Assembly: GCA_024762655.1 (NCBI GenBank)
Contig: JANTHB010000010.1
Location: 1-56,015, forward strand
Direction: 5' to 3'
Origin: Bacteroidales bacterium
GTDB taxonomy: Bacteria; Bacteroidota; Bacteroidia; Bacteroidales; VadinHA17
Length of the DNA: 56,015 nt
Positions 47,937-56,015 of the stretch are shown here, in pieces. Within the stretch, counting starts at the first letter, position 1, and each line of letters opens with the position of its first letter. The notes beneath the pieces are model-generated. The model worked only from the letters and a program-made list of their open reading frames with translations. It made no database searches and was not told the DNA's origin. The position numbers and the translations under genes are program-made.

Positions 47937-49029
47937 ATGTTTCAACCGGAAGCAGTGAATGAATTGGTAAAGCGCCTGGATGCGCTGAGGAGGCATCTTT
48001 GACATTGACGGAAAACGTCAACAGATTGCTGAAGAAGAAAAGATCACCCAAGCCCCCGGTTTCTGGGACGAACCCAAAAAAGCGGAAACACAACTCAGGA
48101 AAATCTCCGAACTGAAAAAGTGGACGGATGCCTATGATGAAGCAAAGTCCTTTGTGGAAGATTTGCAGGTGCTGTCTGATTTTCTGAAAGAAGGGGAGTC
48201 AAGTGAGGAGGAGGTAGAGAAGCAATACAGGCAGGCTCTGCAAAAAATTGAAGAGCTGGAGCTCAGGAACATGCTCCGCCGCGAGGAAGACCGGCTGGGA
48301 GCGCTCCTGAAGATCAACTCCGGCGCAGGGGGCACCGAGAGCCTCGACTGGGCCGAGATGTTGATGCGTATGTATATACGGTGGGGTGAGAAAAACAACT
48401 ATAAGGTGAAGGAGGTGGAGTATCATCCCGGTGACGAGGCCGGCGTGAAATCGGTCACCCTGGAGTTTGACGGAGAATTTGCCTATGGTTATCTGAAAAG
48501 CGAAAACGGAGTGCACCGTCTCGTACGCATCTCTCCCTTCAATGCCCAGGGGAAACGGCAGACCACCTTTGCCTCGGTGTTCGTCTCCCCCGTCATTGAC
48601 GAAAAGATTGAGATCGAAATCAACCCGGCGGATATAACCTGGGAAACCTACCGGTCGAGTGGCGCCGGAGGACAGAACGTAAACAAGGTGGAGACCGCCG
48701 TGCGTTTGCGGCATATCCCCACAGGGATTGTCGTAGAGAACCAGGAGACGCGCTCACAACTTAAAAACAAGGAAAACGCCATGCGTATTCTCAAATCGCA
48801 GTTGTATGAGCTCGAGCTCAGGAAGAAAAAAGAAGAACAGGCCAAGATCGAGGGAGAAAAGAAAAAGATCGAGTGGGGGTCACAGATACGCAGTTATGTG
48901 CTGCATCCCTATAAAATGGTGAAGGACCTGCGTACCGGCTATGAGACCTCCAACGTACAGGCGGTACTCGACGGGGAGCTGAATGACTTTATCAAAGCCT
49001 TTCTCATGCAATTCGGTGCGACCGTTTAA
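47937..49029 (+). CDS. prfB: Peptide chain release factor 2, expressed by programmed +1 frameshift
   Basis: The first frame gives 21 residues ([21 protein letters not shown]) and stops at an in-frame TGA at 48000-48002. Skipping T48000 joins it to the long frame from GAC at 48001, giving 363 residues in all, close to the 365 of Escherichia coli RF2. In the long frame the stop-codon recognition tripeptide is in [13 protein letters not shown], and the GGQ that triggers peptide release is in [15 protein letters not shown] (about residues 244-246). It ends translation at UGA and UAA. A start inside the second frame (for example at 48154) would give a protein missing its N-terminal helical domain. 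Confidence 0.97.
47988..48003 (+). promoter_or_regulatory. RF2 autoregulatory frameshift site (AGGAGG CAT CTT TGA C)
   Basis: A Shine-Dalgarno-like AGGAGG lies three bases before the slippery CTT TGA C, the same spacing as in classical prfB sites. Low RF2 leaves the UGA unread and promotes the +1 shift, giving more RF2. Confidence 0.95.
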
Positions 49030-49046
49030 CCCTTTAACAAAAAAAT

Positions 49047-49394
49047 ATGGCAGAAATTATTATCTATCATAACCCCAGGTGCCGGAAAAGCCGTGCCGGA
49101 CTGGCTTATCTTCAGGAAAAAGGAGAGGATTTCACCATCCGGCAATATCTCAAAGAGCCTTTTACAAAAGAGGAGTTACGGGAAGTTTTGAAGAAGCTGG
49201 ACGTACCGGCTTCGGAGATGATACGTACACAGGAAGCTGAGTATAAATCCCTGTACAAAGGGAAAAAACTGACAGAAGAGGAGTGGATACAGGCCTTAAC
49301 GGAACATCCCAAACTGTTCAAAAGGCCCGTGGTGGTTAAGGGAGATAAGGCTGTCTGGGCGGATCCGCCGGAGAAGATGGATGTTTTGTTTTAG
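49047..49394 (+). CDS. ArsC/Spx-family thioredoxin-fold protein
   Basis: The 115-residue protein has the ArsC N-terminus IIIYHNPRCRKSRAGLAYL with the nucleophilic Cys12, then a helical insert (YLKEPFTKEELREVLKKLD) and KLFKRPVVVKGDKAVWADPPE at the C-terminus. This fold occurs in glutaredoxin-linked arsenate reductases and in Spx-like regulators. The first active-site arginine region (KRPVV) is present, but the later arginine of ArsC is not clearly kept, so arsenate reduction is uncertain. No ars genes are near. It starts 17 bp after prfB, so co-transcription is likely. Confidence 0.85.
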   Translation: MAEIIIYHNPRCRKSRAGLAYLQEKGEDFTIRQYLKEPFTKEELREVLKKLDVPASEMIRTQEAEYKSLYKGKKLTEEEWIQALTEHPKLFKRPVVVKGDKAVWADPPEKMDVLF

Positions 49395-49439
49395 ATACTA
49401 CATATTACGGAAATATTAACACTTAAAAACCTTACGATC

Positions 49440-50834
49440 ATGAATGTGAGAATTGAACATGATACGATGGGTACGGTTGAGGTCCCTGCCGATAAGTATT
49501 GGGGGGCGCAAACCCAGCGTTCAAAAAACAACTTTAAGATCGGCGAACCGGCCTCGATGCCGATCGAGATCATCCATGCTTTTGGTGTGCTGAAGAAAGC
49601 GGCTGCCATGGCCAATATGGATTTGGGGGTATTGCCCGAAGAAAAAGGCAAACTGATCATGCAGGTGTGTGACGAGATCATCGGAGGCAAGCTGGATGAC
49701 CAGTTTCCGTTGGTGATCTGGCAGACCGGTTCCGGAACCCAGTCCAATATGAATGTCAACGAGGTGGTGGCCAACCGGGCCCATGTGCTGCACGGAGGCA
49801 AGCTGGAGGACGATAAAAAGTTTATTCATCCCAATGATGATGTGAACAAGTCGCAGTCGTCCAACGACACCTTTCCCACGGCGATGCATATTGCTGCCTA
49901 TAAAACATTGATGGAAATAACCATCCCGGGGGTGACGAAACTGCGGGATACCCTGGCAAAGAAAGCCGAAGAATTCAAGGACATTGTCAAGACAGGCCGC
50001 ACACACCTGATGGATGCCACGCCCCTGACCGTGGGGCAGGAGTTCTCGGGTTATGTAGCCCAGCTGGACCATGGGCTGAAGGCCCTGAAGAACTCGCTGG
50101 ATCATATCTCCGAGCTGGCGCTGGGAGGTACCGCCGTAGGTACCGGCCTGAACACTCCGAAAGGATATGATGTGCTGGTGGCCAAAAAGATTTCCGAACT
50201 GACAGGTTATCCTTTCAAAACAGCCCCGAATAAATTCGAGGCGTTGTCGGCGCATGATGCCATTGTAGAGTCGTCAGGGGCGTTGAAGACGCTGGCTGTA
50301 AGCCTCATGATGATTGCCAACAACATTCGTTTCCTGGCTTCCGGACCACGGTGCGGTATCGGTGAACTCAACCTGCCGGCCAACGAGCCCGGATCATCCA
50401 TCATGCCGGGGAAAGTAAACCCGACACAGAACGAAGCGATGACCATGGTGTGTGCTCAGGTGATTGGCAATGATGCCGCCATCAATGTAGGAGGTATGCA
50501 GGGACATTTCCAGTTGAATGTCTTCAAACCGGTGATGATCTATAATTTCCTGCAGTCGGCCCGTTTGCTGGGCGATGCCTGTGTGTCTTTTGCCGATAAT
50601 GCCATTGCCGGCGTAGAGCCTAATCCCAAGAATATAGAAAAACACCTGAAAGACTCCCTGATGCTGGTGACCGCTCTGAACCGTTATATCGGCTATGAAA
50701 ATGCGGCGAAAATTGCAAAAAAAGCCCATGCCGAAGATAAGACCCTGAAAGAAGCAGCTGTGGAGCTGGGACTGGTAACCCCCGAGCAGTTTGACGAGTG
50801 GGTGGATCCTAAAAAGATGATCGGTTCGTTCTGA
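49440..50834 (+). CDS. fumC: Class II fumarate hydratase
   Basis: The 464-residue protein contains [24 protein letters not shown] near the N-terminus, [21 protein letters not shown] in the middle, and the fumarase/aspartase signature [16 protein letters not shown] with the catalytic Ser loop. It interconverts fumarate and malate in the cytosol, and links to the succinate/propionate route with mutAB. Length (about 465) fits. An iron-independent class II enzyme would be tolerant of oxygen. The gene has a 45-bp leader without a clear promoter and ends in a bidirectional terminator shared with recJ. Confidence 0.96.
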   Translation: MNVRIEHDTMGTVEVPADKYWGAQTQRSKNNFKIGEPASMPIEIIHAFGVLKKAAAMANMDLGVLPEEKGKLIMQVCDEIIGGKLDDQFPLVIWQTGSGTQSNMNVNEVVANRAHVLHGGKLEDDKKFIHPNDDVNKSQSSNDTFPTAMHIAAYKTLMEITIPGVTKLRDTLAKKAEEFKDIVKTGRTHLMDATPLTVGQEFSGYVAQLDHGLKALKNSLDHISELALGGTAVGTGLNTPKGYDVLVAKKISELTGYPFKTAPNKFEALSAHDAIVESSGALKTLAVSLMMIANNIRFLASGPRCGIGELNLPANEPGSSIMPGKVNPTQNEAMTMVCAQVIGNDAAINVGGMQGHFQLNVFKPVMIYNFLQSARLLGDACVSFADNAIAGVEPNPKNIEKHLKDSLMLVTALNRYIGYENAAKIAKKAHAEDKTLKEAAVELGLVTPEQFDEWVDPKKMIGSF

Positions 50835-50848
50835 TAAAGACAGTCAAT

Positions 50849-50879
50849 AAAAAAAAGCCGCTGAATGCGGCTTTTTTTT
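50849..50879. terminator. Bidirectional terminator between fumC and recJ
   Basis: Eight A and GCCGC (50849-50861), loop TGAAT, then GCGGC and eight T (50867-50879). It serves both convergent genes; the recJ stop codon (50878-50880) overlaps its last bases. Confidence 0.92.
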
Positions 50880-52599
50880 ATTGGGATACCTTTATATCTT
50901 TTATATTAAGCTGAAGGGTTTTGGTCCCTCTGAACTCATTCTCCGTGATGGTATAACAGATATCAAAAAGTTTTCCTTCCCGTATCAGTTCGTAACGGTG
51001 CGACTGGTTAAAAGCGATGGCCGGGAAAGGGCGTGAGGTTTTTCCGTCCTGGAGGAGGTCGAGCTTGAGATGGCCTCCGTTGTTGCCCACCACTCTTCCG
51101 GTGCCGGCATCCCTGACATTTCGGGTAACAAATACAGGGGGCATATTCCCGGGACCGAAAGGTTCCATCTGATTCAGAATATCTGCAAACTTATCCGTGA
51201 TTTCATCCAGGTCCAGCTCGTCATCCACATCTACGCTGGGGATCATTTGTTCGGGGGTGATTCTGGCATCTACGATTTCCTCAAAACGGGCGCTGAAAGC
51301 TTCAAAGTTTTCCTTTTTCAGGGTCAGTCCGGCAGCGTACATGTGTCCTCCGAAAGTCTCCAGCAGATCACTGCAGGATTCGAGGGCCTGATACAGGTCG
51401 AAACCTTCGACCGACCGGGCGGATCCTGTCAGAAAACCGTTCGATTCTGTTAGTACAATGGTAGGACGGTAGTAGGTCTCAATGAGGCGGGAGGCTACGA
51501 TGCCGATCACCCCCTTGTGCCAGTCTTCACTGTAAACCACCGTACTTTTTCTGTTTACCTGCATGGCATCCTCCGAGATCATGCTTAAGGCCTCTTTGGT
51601 GATTTTCTGGTCTTCTTCTCTGCGTTCTACATTGAAATTGTTGATCTCGTCACTGATCAAAACGGCATCTTTACTGTCTTCAGATACCAGAAGGTCCACG
51701 GCCTTACTGCCCGACTTCATTCTCCCGGCGGCATTGATGCGCGGCCCGACACGGAAAACGATATCTTCTACGGTAACATTCTTGTTGTCCAGGCCGGCCG
51801 AGTGCATGATAGAACGTAGGCCGGTGCGGGGATTGTTGTTCAGTTGTTCCAGCCCGTGATACACCAGGATCCGGTTCTCGCCCGTGATAGGGACAATATC
51901 CGAAGCGGTACTTACGGCCACCAGGTCGAGATAAGGGATCAGATCCTCAAAAGGCACGCCGTTGATACGGGCATACCCCTCTATCAGTTTGAAACCCACG
52001 CCGCAACCGGAGAGATCTTTAAAAGGATAATCACATCCGGGTTGTTTGGGATCCAGAATAGCCACGGCCTCCGGGATGGTGTCCCCGGGAAGGTGATGAT
52101 CGCAAACAATAAAGTCAATTTTTTTCCGGCTGGCATATTGGATTTCTTCCACCGCCTTGATGCCGCAATCCAGCGCAATAATCAGCGAGTAATTATTTTC
52201 TTTGGCATAGTCAATACCCCGGAGAGAGATCCCGTACCCTTCCGAGTACCTGTCCGGGATGTAGTATCCCAGATTGTTATAAAACGTTCTGAAAAAAGAA
52301 TATAACAAAGCCACCGAGGTGGTGCCGTCCACATCGTAGTCCCCGTAGATCAGTATCCGTTCGTTTTTGGTGATGGCGGTCGTGATGCGGTCGATCGCCC
52401 GGTTCATATCTTTCATCAGAAAAGGATCGTGCAAATCCTCCAAAGAAGGACGGAAAAAAGCTTTGGCTTCTTCGTACGTTTTTATACCCCGTTGAACCAG
52501 CAGGTTGGCAATATGAGGGTTTACGTTGATGGCCGATGAAAGCTTCTCAACGTCCTCTTTGTCGCCGGGATTTTTTATATGCCATTCTTTTTCCGTCAT
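50878..52599 (-). CDS. recJ: Single-stranded-DNA-specific exonuclease RecJ
   Basis: The 573-residue protein has DYDVDGT (87-93), ALDCG (142-146) and the metal-binding DHH triplet (167-169) of the DHH superfamily, then DHHA1-domain GRMKSGSKAVDLLVS, EDWHKGVIGIVASRL and FGGHMYAAGLTL, and a C-terminal OB-like part. It degrades single-stranded DNA 5' to 3' in recombination and repair. Length fits the family. It is the last gene of the lipA-lipB-recJ operon, overlapping lipB by four bases. Confidence 0.96.
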   Translation of the reverse strand: MTEKEWHIKNPGDKEDVEKLSSAINVNPHIANLLVQRGIKTYEEAKAFFRPSLEDLHDPFLMKDMNRAIDRITTAITKNERILIYGDYDVDGTTSVALLYSFFRTFYNNLGYYIPDRYSEGYGISLRGIDYAKENNYSLIIALDCGIKAVEEIQYASRKKIDFIVCDHHLPGDTIPEAVAILDPKQPGCDYPFKDLSGCGVGFKLIEGYARINGVPFEDLIPYLDLVAVSTASDIVPITGENRILVYHGLEQLNNNPRTGLRSIMHSAGLDNKNVTVEDIVFRVGPRINAAGRMKSGSKAVDLLVSEDSKDAVLISDEINNFNVERREEDQKITKEALSMISEDAMQVNRKSTVVYSEDWHKGVIGIVASRLIETYYRPTIVLTESNGFLTGSARSVEGFDLYQALESCSDLLETFGGHMYAAGLTLKKENFEAFSARFEEIVDARITPEQMIPSVDVDDELDLDEITDKFADILNQMEPFGPGNMPPVFVTRNVRDAGTGRVVGNNGGHLKLDLLQDGKTSRPFPAIAFNQSHRYELIREGKLFDICYTITENEFRGTKTLQLNIKDIKVSQ

Positions 52600-53303
52600 G
52601 CTTGTCCGGTTAGTTGAATCTGAAAAACTTCTTCAAATTGTTTCCGTACCCTTTGTTTCATATCTTCAAAATCCCACTTCCGGCCGGTTTCCTTTTCGAC
52701 AGAGGTAACGCCTTTATCTGTAAACCCACAGGGGTTGATGTAGTCAAAAAAACGCAGATCGGTATTGACATTGAATGCAAAACCGTGCATGGTAATCCCC
52801 CGGCTTACGCGCACCCCGATGGCACATATTTTTTGGGGCATCTTTTTCCCGTTGAGATGCATCCACACCCCGGTAGCGTTATCCAGTCTTCCTGCTTCCA
52901 GTCCGATCTCAGCGAGGGTGTGGATGATGGTTTCTTCGATGAGCGCAATGTATTTTTTTACACCTACCTGCAAGAGGTCCAGGTCAAGGATCGGATAACC
53001 CACGATCTGGCCCGGGCCGTGATAGGTGATGTCTCCGCCACGGTTGGTGTGAAAGTAGGAAATATGTTCCTGGTCCAGCCTTTCCTGGGGGATGAGCAGG
53101 TTGTTTTCTTTACCGCTGCGTCCCAGCGTATATACGTGCGGGTGTTCACAGAAGAGCAGATAGCCCCCGTCCGGGAGATCTTTTTTCCCCTCCGTAAGAT
53201 GCAGTTTCTTTTCCTGCAACTGTTTCAGCAACTGTTCCTGGTAGTCCCAGGCTTCTTTGTAAGGGGCAGGTCCCAGATCTTCAAAGACAACTTCCGGTTT
53301 CAT
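52596..53303 (-). CDS. lipB: Octanoyl-[ACP]:protein octanoyltransferase LipB
   Basis: The 235-residue protein has NRGGDITYHGPGQ (about 87-99), Lys158 in PQKICAIGV and catalytic Cys192 in NPCGFTDKGVTS, the active-site Cys/Lys pair of the family. It moves octanoyl groups from acyl carrier protein to lipoyl domains, the substrate of LipA. The start overlaps the lipA stop by four bases and its stop overlaps the recJ start by four, so the three genes are translationally coupled. Confidence 0.96.
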   Translation of the reverse strand: MKPEVVFEDLGPAPYKEAWDYQEQLLKQLQEKKLHLTEGKKDLPDGGYLLFCEHPHVYTLGRSGKENNLLIPQERLDQEHISYFHTNRGGDITYHGPGQIVGYPILDLDLLQVGVKKYIALIEETIIHTLAEIGLEAGRLDNATGVWMHLNGKKMPQKICAIGVRVSRGITMHGFAFNVNTDLRFFDYINPCGFTDKGVTSVEKETGRKWDFEDMKQRVRKQFEEVFQIQLTGQA

Positions 53304-54187
53304 GATCTTCCGTTTACGGTTACGACAGCATGGATATGCTTCTCGGCATGATAGGAAGAACGTACCAAGGGACTGCTTTCGACAAACTGAAAGCCTTTGT
53401 CCAGACCGATTTTCTTATATTCTGAGAACGTCCCCGGCCTGACATATTCTTTCACGGGATAATGCGCAGGTGAAGGTTGCAGGTACTGACCGATGGTCAT
53501 CACCTGGCATCCGGCCTCCAGCAGGTCGTCCATGGTCTCCAGCACCTCTTCGCGGGTTTCTCCCAGCCCCAGCATGATCCCCGATTTGGTGATTACCCCG
53601 CGGGAAGAAATGTATTGCAGGACCTGCAGGCTACGATCATAAATATTTTTATTCCGTACTTCCGGGGTCAGTCTTCTGACGGTTTCCACATTGTGGGAGA
53701 TCACCTCCGGGCCGGCATCTATCACCTGTTGCAGCAGCGCACCTCTTCCCTGGAAATCCGGGATAAGGGTCTCCATGGTCACCTCCGGGTTGACTTTTTT
53801 TATGGTACGTATCGTCTCTGCCCAGAAGGAGGCGCCCAGGTCAGGCAGGTCGTCCCGGTCGACGGAGGTGATGACACAGTGCCGGATACCCATGAGTTTT
53901 ACAGACTCAGCCAGTCGCCGGGGTTCTTCCGGATCGGGTGCCTGAGGCCTGCCGGTTAATACGTTACAAAACTTGCAGGCCCGCGTACAGACATCCCCCA
54001 GGATCATAAAGGTGGCGGTCCCTGCATTCCAGCATTCTCCTATATTGGGGCAGTTACCGCTGGTACATATGGTGTGCAGATGATTTTTCTGAACCAGGTT
54101 TTTCACCCTTGAGTAAGTCTCTCCCCGGGGCATCTCCATTCTCATCCAGTCGGGCAGCCTTCTTCTCCTTGTTCTTCCTTCCTCCAT
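53300..54187 (-). CDS. lipA: Lipoyl synthase LipA
   Basis: The 295-residue radical SAM enzyme has the auxiliary iron-sulfur cysteines in CTSGNCPNIGEC (Cys41, Cys46, Cys52), the radical SAM CxxxCxxC in CTRACKFC (Cys67, Cys71, Cys74), and the conserved C-terminal SPLVRSSYHAE. It inserts two sulfur atoms into protein-bound octanoyl chains to give lipoyl. Length fits (about 290-320). It leads the operon lipA-lipB-recJ; the ATG at 54185-54187 follows a promoter box by 21 bases. Confidence 0.97.
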   Translation of the reverse strand: MEEGRTRRRRLPDWMRMEMPRGETYSRVKNLVQKNHLHTICTSGNCPNIGECWNAGTATFMILGDVCTRACKFCNVLTGRPQAPDPEEPRRLAESVKLMGIRHCVITSVDRDDLPDLGASFWAETIRTIKKVNPEVTMETLIPDFQGRGALLQQVIDAGPEVISHNVETVRRLTPEVRNKNIYDRSLQVLQYISSRGVITKSGIMLGLGETREEVLETMDDLLEAGCQVMTIGQYLQPSPAHYPVKEYVRPGTFSEYKKIGLDKGFQFVESSPLVRSSYHAEKHIHAVVTVNGRS

Positions 54188-54208
54188 TTACCTGATCTTT
54201 TAAGAGTG

Positions 54209-54216
54209 CAAAAATA
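54209..54216 (-). promoter_or_regulatory. -7 box TATTTTTG for lipA-lipB-recJ
   Basis: On the minus strand, TATTTTTG matches TAnnTTTG exactly, 21 bases before the lipA ATG. Confidence 0.6.
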
Positions 54217-54247
54217 CATGAAATAAATCAGCCCACCTCATTTTTTT

Positions 54248-54255
54248 TATCTTTG
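54248..54255 (+). promoter_or_regulatory. -7 box TATCTTTG for lysS
   Basis: Exact TAnnTTTG match ending 16 bases before the ATG at 54272. It is divergent from the lipA promoter, about 32 bp away. Confidence 0.65.
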
Positions 54256-54271
54256 CAAAAATAATTTTCCC

Positions 54272-56015
54272 ATGAACAATATACAATTATCAGAACAAGA
54301 GATTATTAGAAGAAAAGCGCTGGAAGAATTACGGGCATTGGGTATCGATCCGTATCCTCCGGAGGCCTTTCCGGTGACTGCCTGCTCGGATGAAATCCTG
54401 TCACAATATGATCCGGAGAAAAATAATTTTCAGGACATAAGCCTGGCCGGCCGTATTATGACGCGCCGGATCATGGGCAATGCTTCCTTCGTTGAGTTGC
54501 AGGACAGCCGGGGACGGATACAGGCTTATTTCCGCCGCGACGATATCTGCCCCGGTGAAGACAAAACCCTGTATAACCGGGTGTTTAAAAAACTGCTGGA
54601 TATCGGCGATATTATCGGTATCAAAGGCTTTGTGTTTATCACCAAAATGGGAGAGATCACGGTGCATGTCAGGGAGTTCAAACTCCTGAGCAAGTCGTTG
54701 CGCCCGCTGCCGGTGGTTAAGGAAAAAGACGGGAAGACCTATCATGCCTTTACCGATCCGGAACAGAGGTACCGGAACCGTTCACTGGATATGATTGTTA
54801 ATCCCGAGGTGAAACAGATCTTTATCAAACGCACACAGATCGTTAATACGATGCGTGAGTTTATGAATGCCCGGGGGTATCTGGAGGTGGAGACCCCGGT
54901 ACTGCAGCCTGTGTATGGCGGAGCGGCAGCGCGCCCTTTCAAAACCCACCATTACCGCCTCGACCAGACCCTGTACCTGCGTATTGCCAACGAACTGTAT
55001 TTGAAAAGACTCATCGTAGGAGGCTTTGACGGGGTGTATGAGTTTTCCAAGGACTTCAGGAATGAAGGGCTGGACCGTTATCATAACCCCGAGTTTACAC
55101 AGATGGAGATTTATGTGGCTTACAAGGATTATTACTGGATGATGGATTTCTTCGAAGAGATGATCGAGAAGGTAGCGGTGACCCTGCATGGTTCTACCCG
55201 GGTGACCATCGATGACCGGGAGGTGGATTTCAGAAGACCCTGGGCACGGATGACCATGTTCGAAGCCATTGAAAAGCATGCGGGAGTGGACATCTCACAG
55301 ATGGATGAGGAGGAGCTGCGCAAGACGGCGGAGAAACTGGGGGTAGAGACCGACCCGACCATGGGCAAAGGAAAAATTATCGATGAGATCTTCGGGGAAA
55401 CAACCGAACCCAACCTGATCCAGCCGACCATCATTATGGATTATCCCGTTGAGATGTCACCCCTTTCCAAAAAACACCGCTCCAAACCCGGGTTGGTTGA
55501 ACGTTTTGAGGTGATCGTCAATGGCAAGGAACTGGCCAACTCTTTTTCCGAGCTGAATGATCCGATAGATCAGCGCGAGCGTTTTGAACAACAGATACTG
55601 CTGGGCAAACGGGGCGACGAAGAGGCCATGATGCTGGATGAAGATTTCCTGAAAGCGCTGGAACTGGGTATGCCCCCCACATCAGGCCTGGGCGTGGGGA
55701 TAGACCGCCTTACCATGCTCATGACAGGAGCACACTCTATCCAGGATGTGATCTTCTTCCCGCAGATGCGGCCGGAGAAAAAACAAACGGCCGACCCCAA
55801 AGAAAACTTTATAGCCCTGGGGATTCCGCAAGAGTGGGTACCCGTATTGCAGACGTTGGGAATACTGCAGACAGAACAACTGAAAGAACAAAAACCCGGC
55901 AAATTGTTTAACGACCTGTGCGGCTATAATAAAAAGCATAAACTCGGACTGAAAAATCCTGCGCCGGAAGATGTAAAAGCCTGGGTGGAGAAACTGGAAA
56001 AGAGAAATGAGAAAT
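54272..56015 (+). CDS. lysS: Lysine--tRNA ligase, class II (3' end outside window)
   Basis: The frame runs from ATG 54272 to the window edge with no stop (581 complete codons). An N-terminal OB anticodon-binding domain ([21 protein letters not shown]) is followed by class II motif 2 ([24 protein letters not shown]) and motif 3 ([15 protein letters not shown]). It charges tRNA-Lys. The catalytic core ends near residue 505 ([15 protein letters not shown]); about 75 further residues ([12 protein letters not shown] ... [15 protein letters not shown]) form a C-terminal extension commonly seen in this phylum's LysS, so only the last few residues are probably missing. Confidence 0.95.
   Translation, partial: MNNIQLSEQEIIRRKALEELRALGIDPYPPEAFPVTACSDEILSQYDPEKNNFQDISLAGRIMTRRIMGNASFVELQDSRGRIQAYFRRDDICPGEDKTLYNRVFKKLLDIGDIIGIKGFVFITKMGEITVHVREFKLLSKSLRPLPVVKEKDGKTYHAFTDPEQRYRNRSLDMIVNPEVKQIFIKRTQIVNTMREFMNARGYLEVETPVLQPVYGGAAARPFKTHHYRLDQTLYLRIANELYLKRLIVGGFDGVYEFSKDFRNEGLDRYHNPEFTQMEIYVAYKDYYWMMDFFEEMIEKVAVTLHGSTRVTIDDREVDFRRPWARMTMFEAIEKHAGVDISQMDEEELRKTAEKLGVETDPTMGKGKIIDEIFGETTEPNLIQPTIIMDYPVEMSPLSKKHRSKPGLVERFEVIVNGKELANSFSELNDPIDQRERFEQQILLGKRGDEEAMMLDEDFLKALELGMPPTSGLGVGIDRLTMLMTGAHSIQDVIFFPQMRPEKKQTADPKENFIALGIPQEWVPVLQTLGILQTEQLKEQKPGKLFNDLCGYNKKHKLGLKNPAPEDVKAWVEKLEKRNEK

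Noticed and set aside
48154-49029. Release factor 2 as a 291-codon gene starting at GTG 48154
   Set aside because: The coding frame continues upstream to the frameshift site at 47999-48001, and the N-terminal domain is present there.

Overview
This window looks like a chromosomal segment of a member of the Bacteroidota, probably an anaerobic or marine Bacteroidales-type organism; no species can be named. The evidence is a giant repeat protein with a type IX secretion type-B C-terminal domain, many TAnnTTTG -7 promoter boxes with short leaders and little Shine-Dalgarno sequence, an ileS-dksA-lspA gene order, long forms of IspG and IleS, and a two-subunit methylmalonyl-CoA mutase.

Layout. (1) 1-15777: the 3' part of a giant secreted adhesin-like gene, open at the left edge, ending in a strong terminator. 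(2) 15.8-21.2 kb: a four-helix-bundle gene between short tandem repeats, a polyprenyl-phosphate sugar transferase, a GIY-YIG gene inside an inverted-repeat unit, a Wzi-like outer membrane protein and an NAD-dependent epimerase; the sugar transferase, Wzi-like protein and perhaps the epimerase suggest surface-glycan work. (3) 21.3-26.8 kb: riboflavin synthase, then ileS, a DksA/TraR-like gene and lspA. (4) 26.9-31.6 kb: one large sensor protein with two solute-binding domains, a beta-propeller, a Y_Y_Y domain, a membrane segment and a PP2C/SpoIIE phosphatase, divergent from ispG. (5) 33.6-37.5 kb: trpS, rbfA, a methyltransferase, a tRNA-like RNA and a LolC/E-type permease. (6) 37.7-43.5 kb, minus strand: a thioredoxin-like/DUF4190/DUF2752 operon and the mutA-mutB operon. 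(7) 43.7-46.3 kb: a glycine-rich stress-type protein, ribD, and divergent prmC. (8) 46.3-47.3 kb: a gene-free island of dispersed repeats. (9) 47.3-56.0 kb: recX, prfB with its programmed +1 frameshift, an ArsC/Spx-family gene, fumC, the convergent lipA-lipB-recJ operon, and lysS running off the right edge.

Most genes are core functions: translation (ileS, trpS, lysS, prfB, prmC, rbfA), cofactors (ribE, ribD, lipA, lipB, ispG), propionate/succinate metabolism (mutAB, fumC) and repair (recJ, recX). The unusual content is the giant repeat protein, the fused solute-binding/propeller/phosphatase sensor, a degenerate tRNA-like element closed by a terminator-like stem, a GIY-YIG unit with inverted ends, a perfect 30-bp palindrome, and several intergenic structured repeats, one of which supplies the C-terminus of a coding gene.

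Several open frames can be extended upstream to a TTG that lies inside a TAnnTTTG promoter box; for these genes the next in-frame ATG is given as the start. All calls rest on reading the sequence and on remembered family features; no database search was run.
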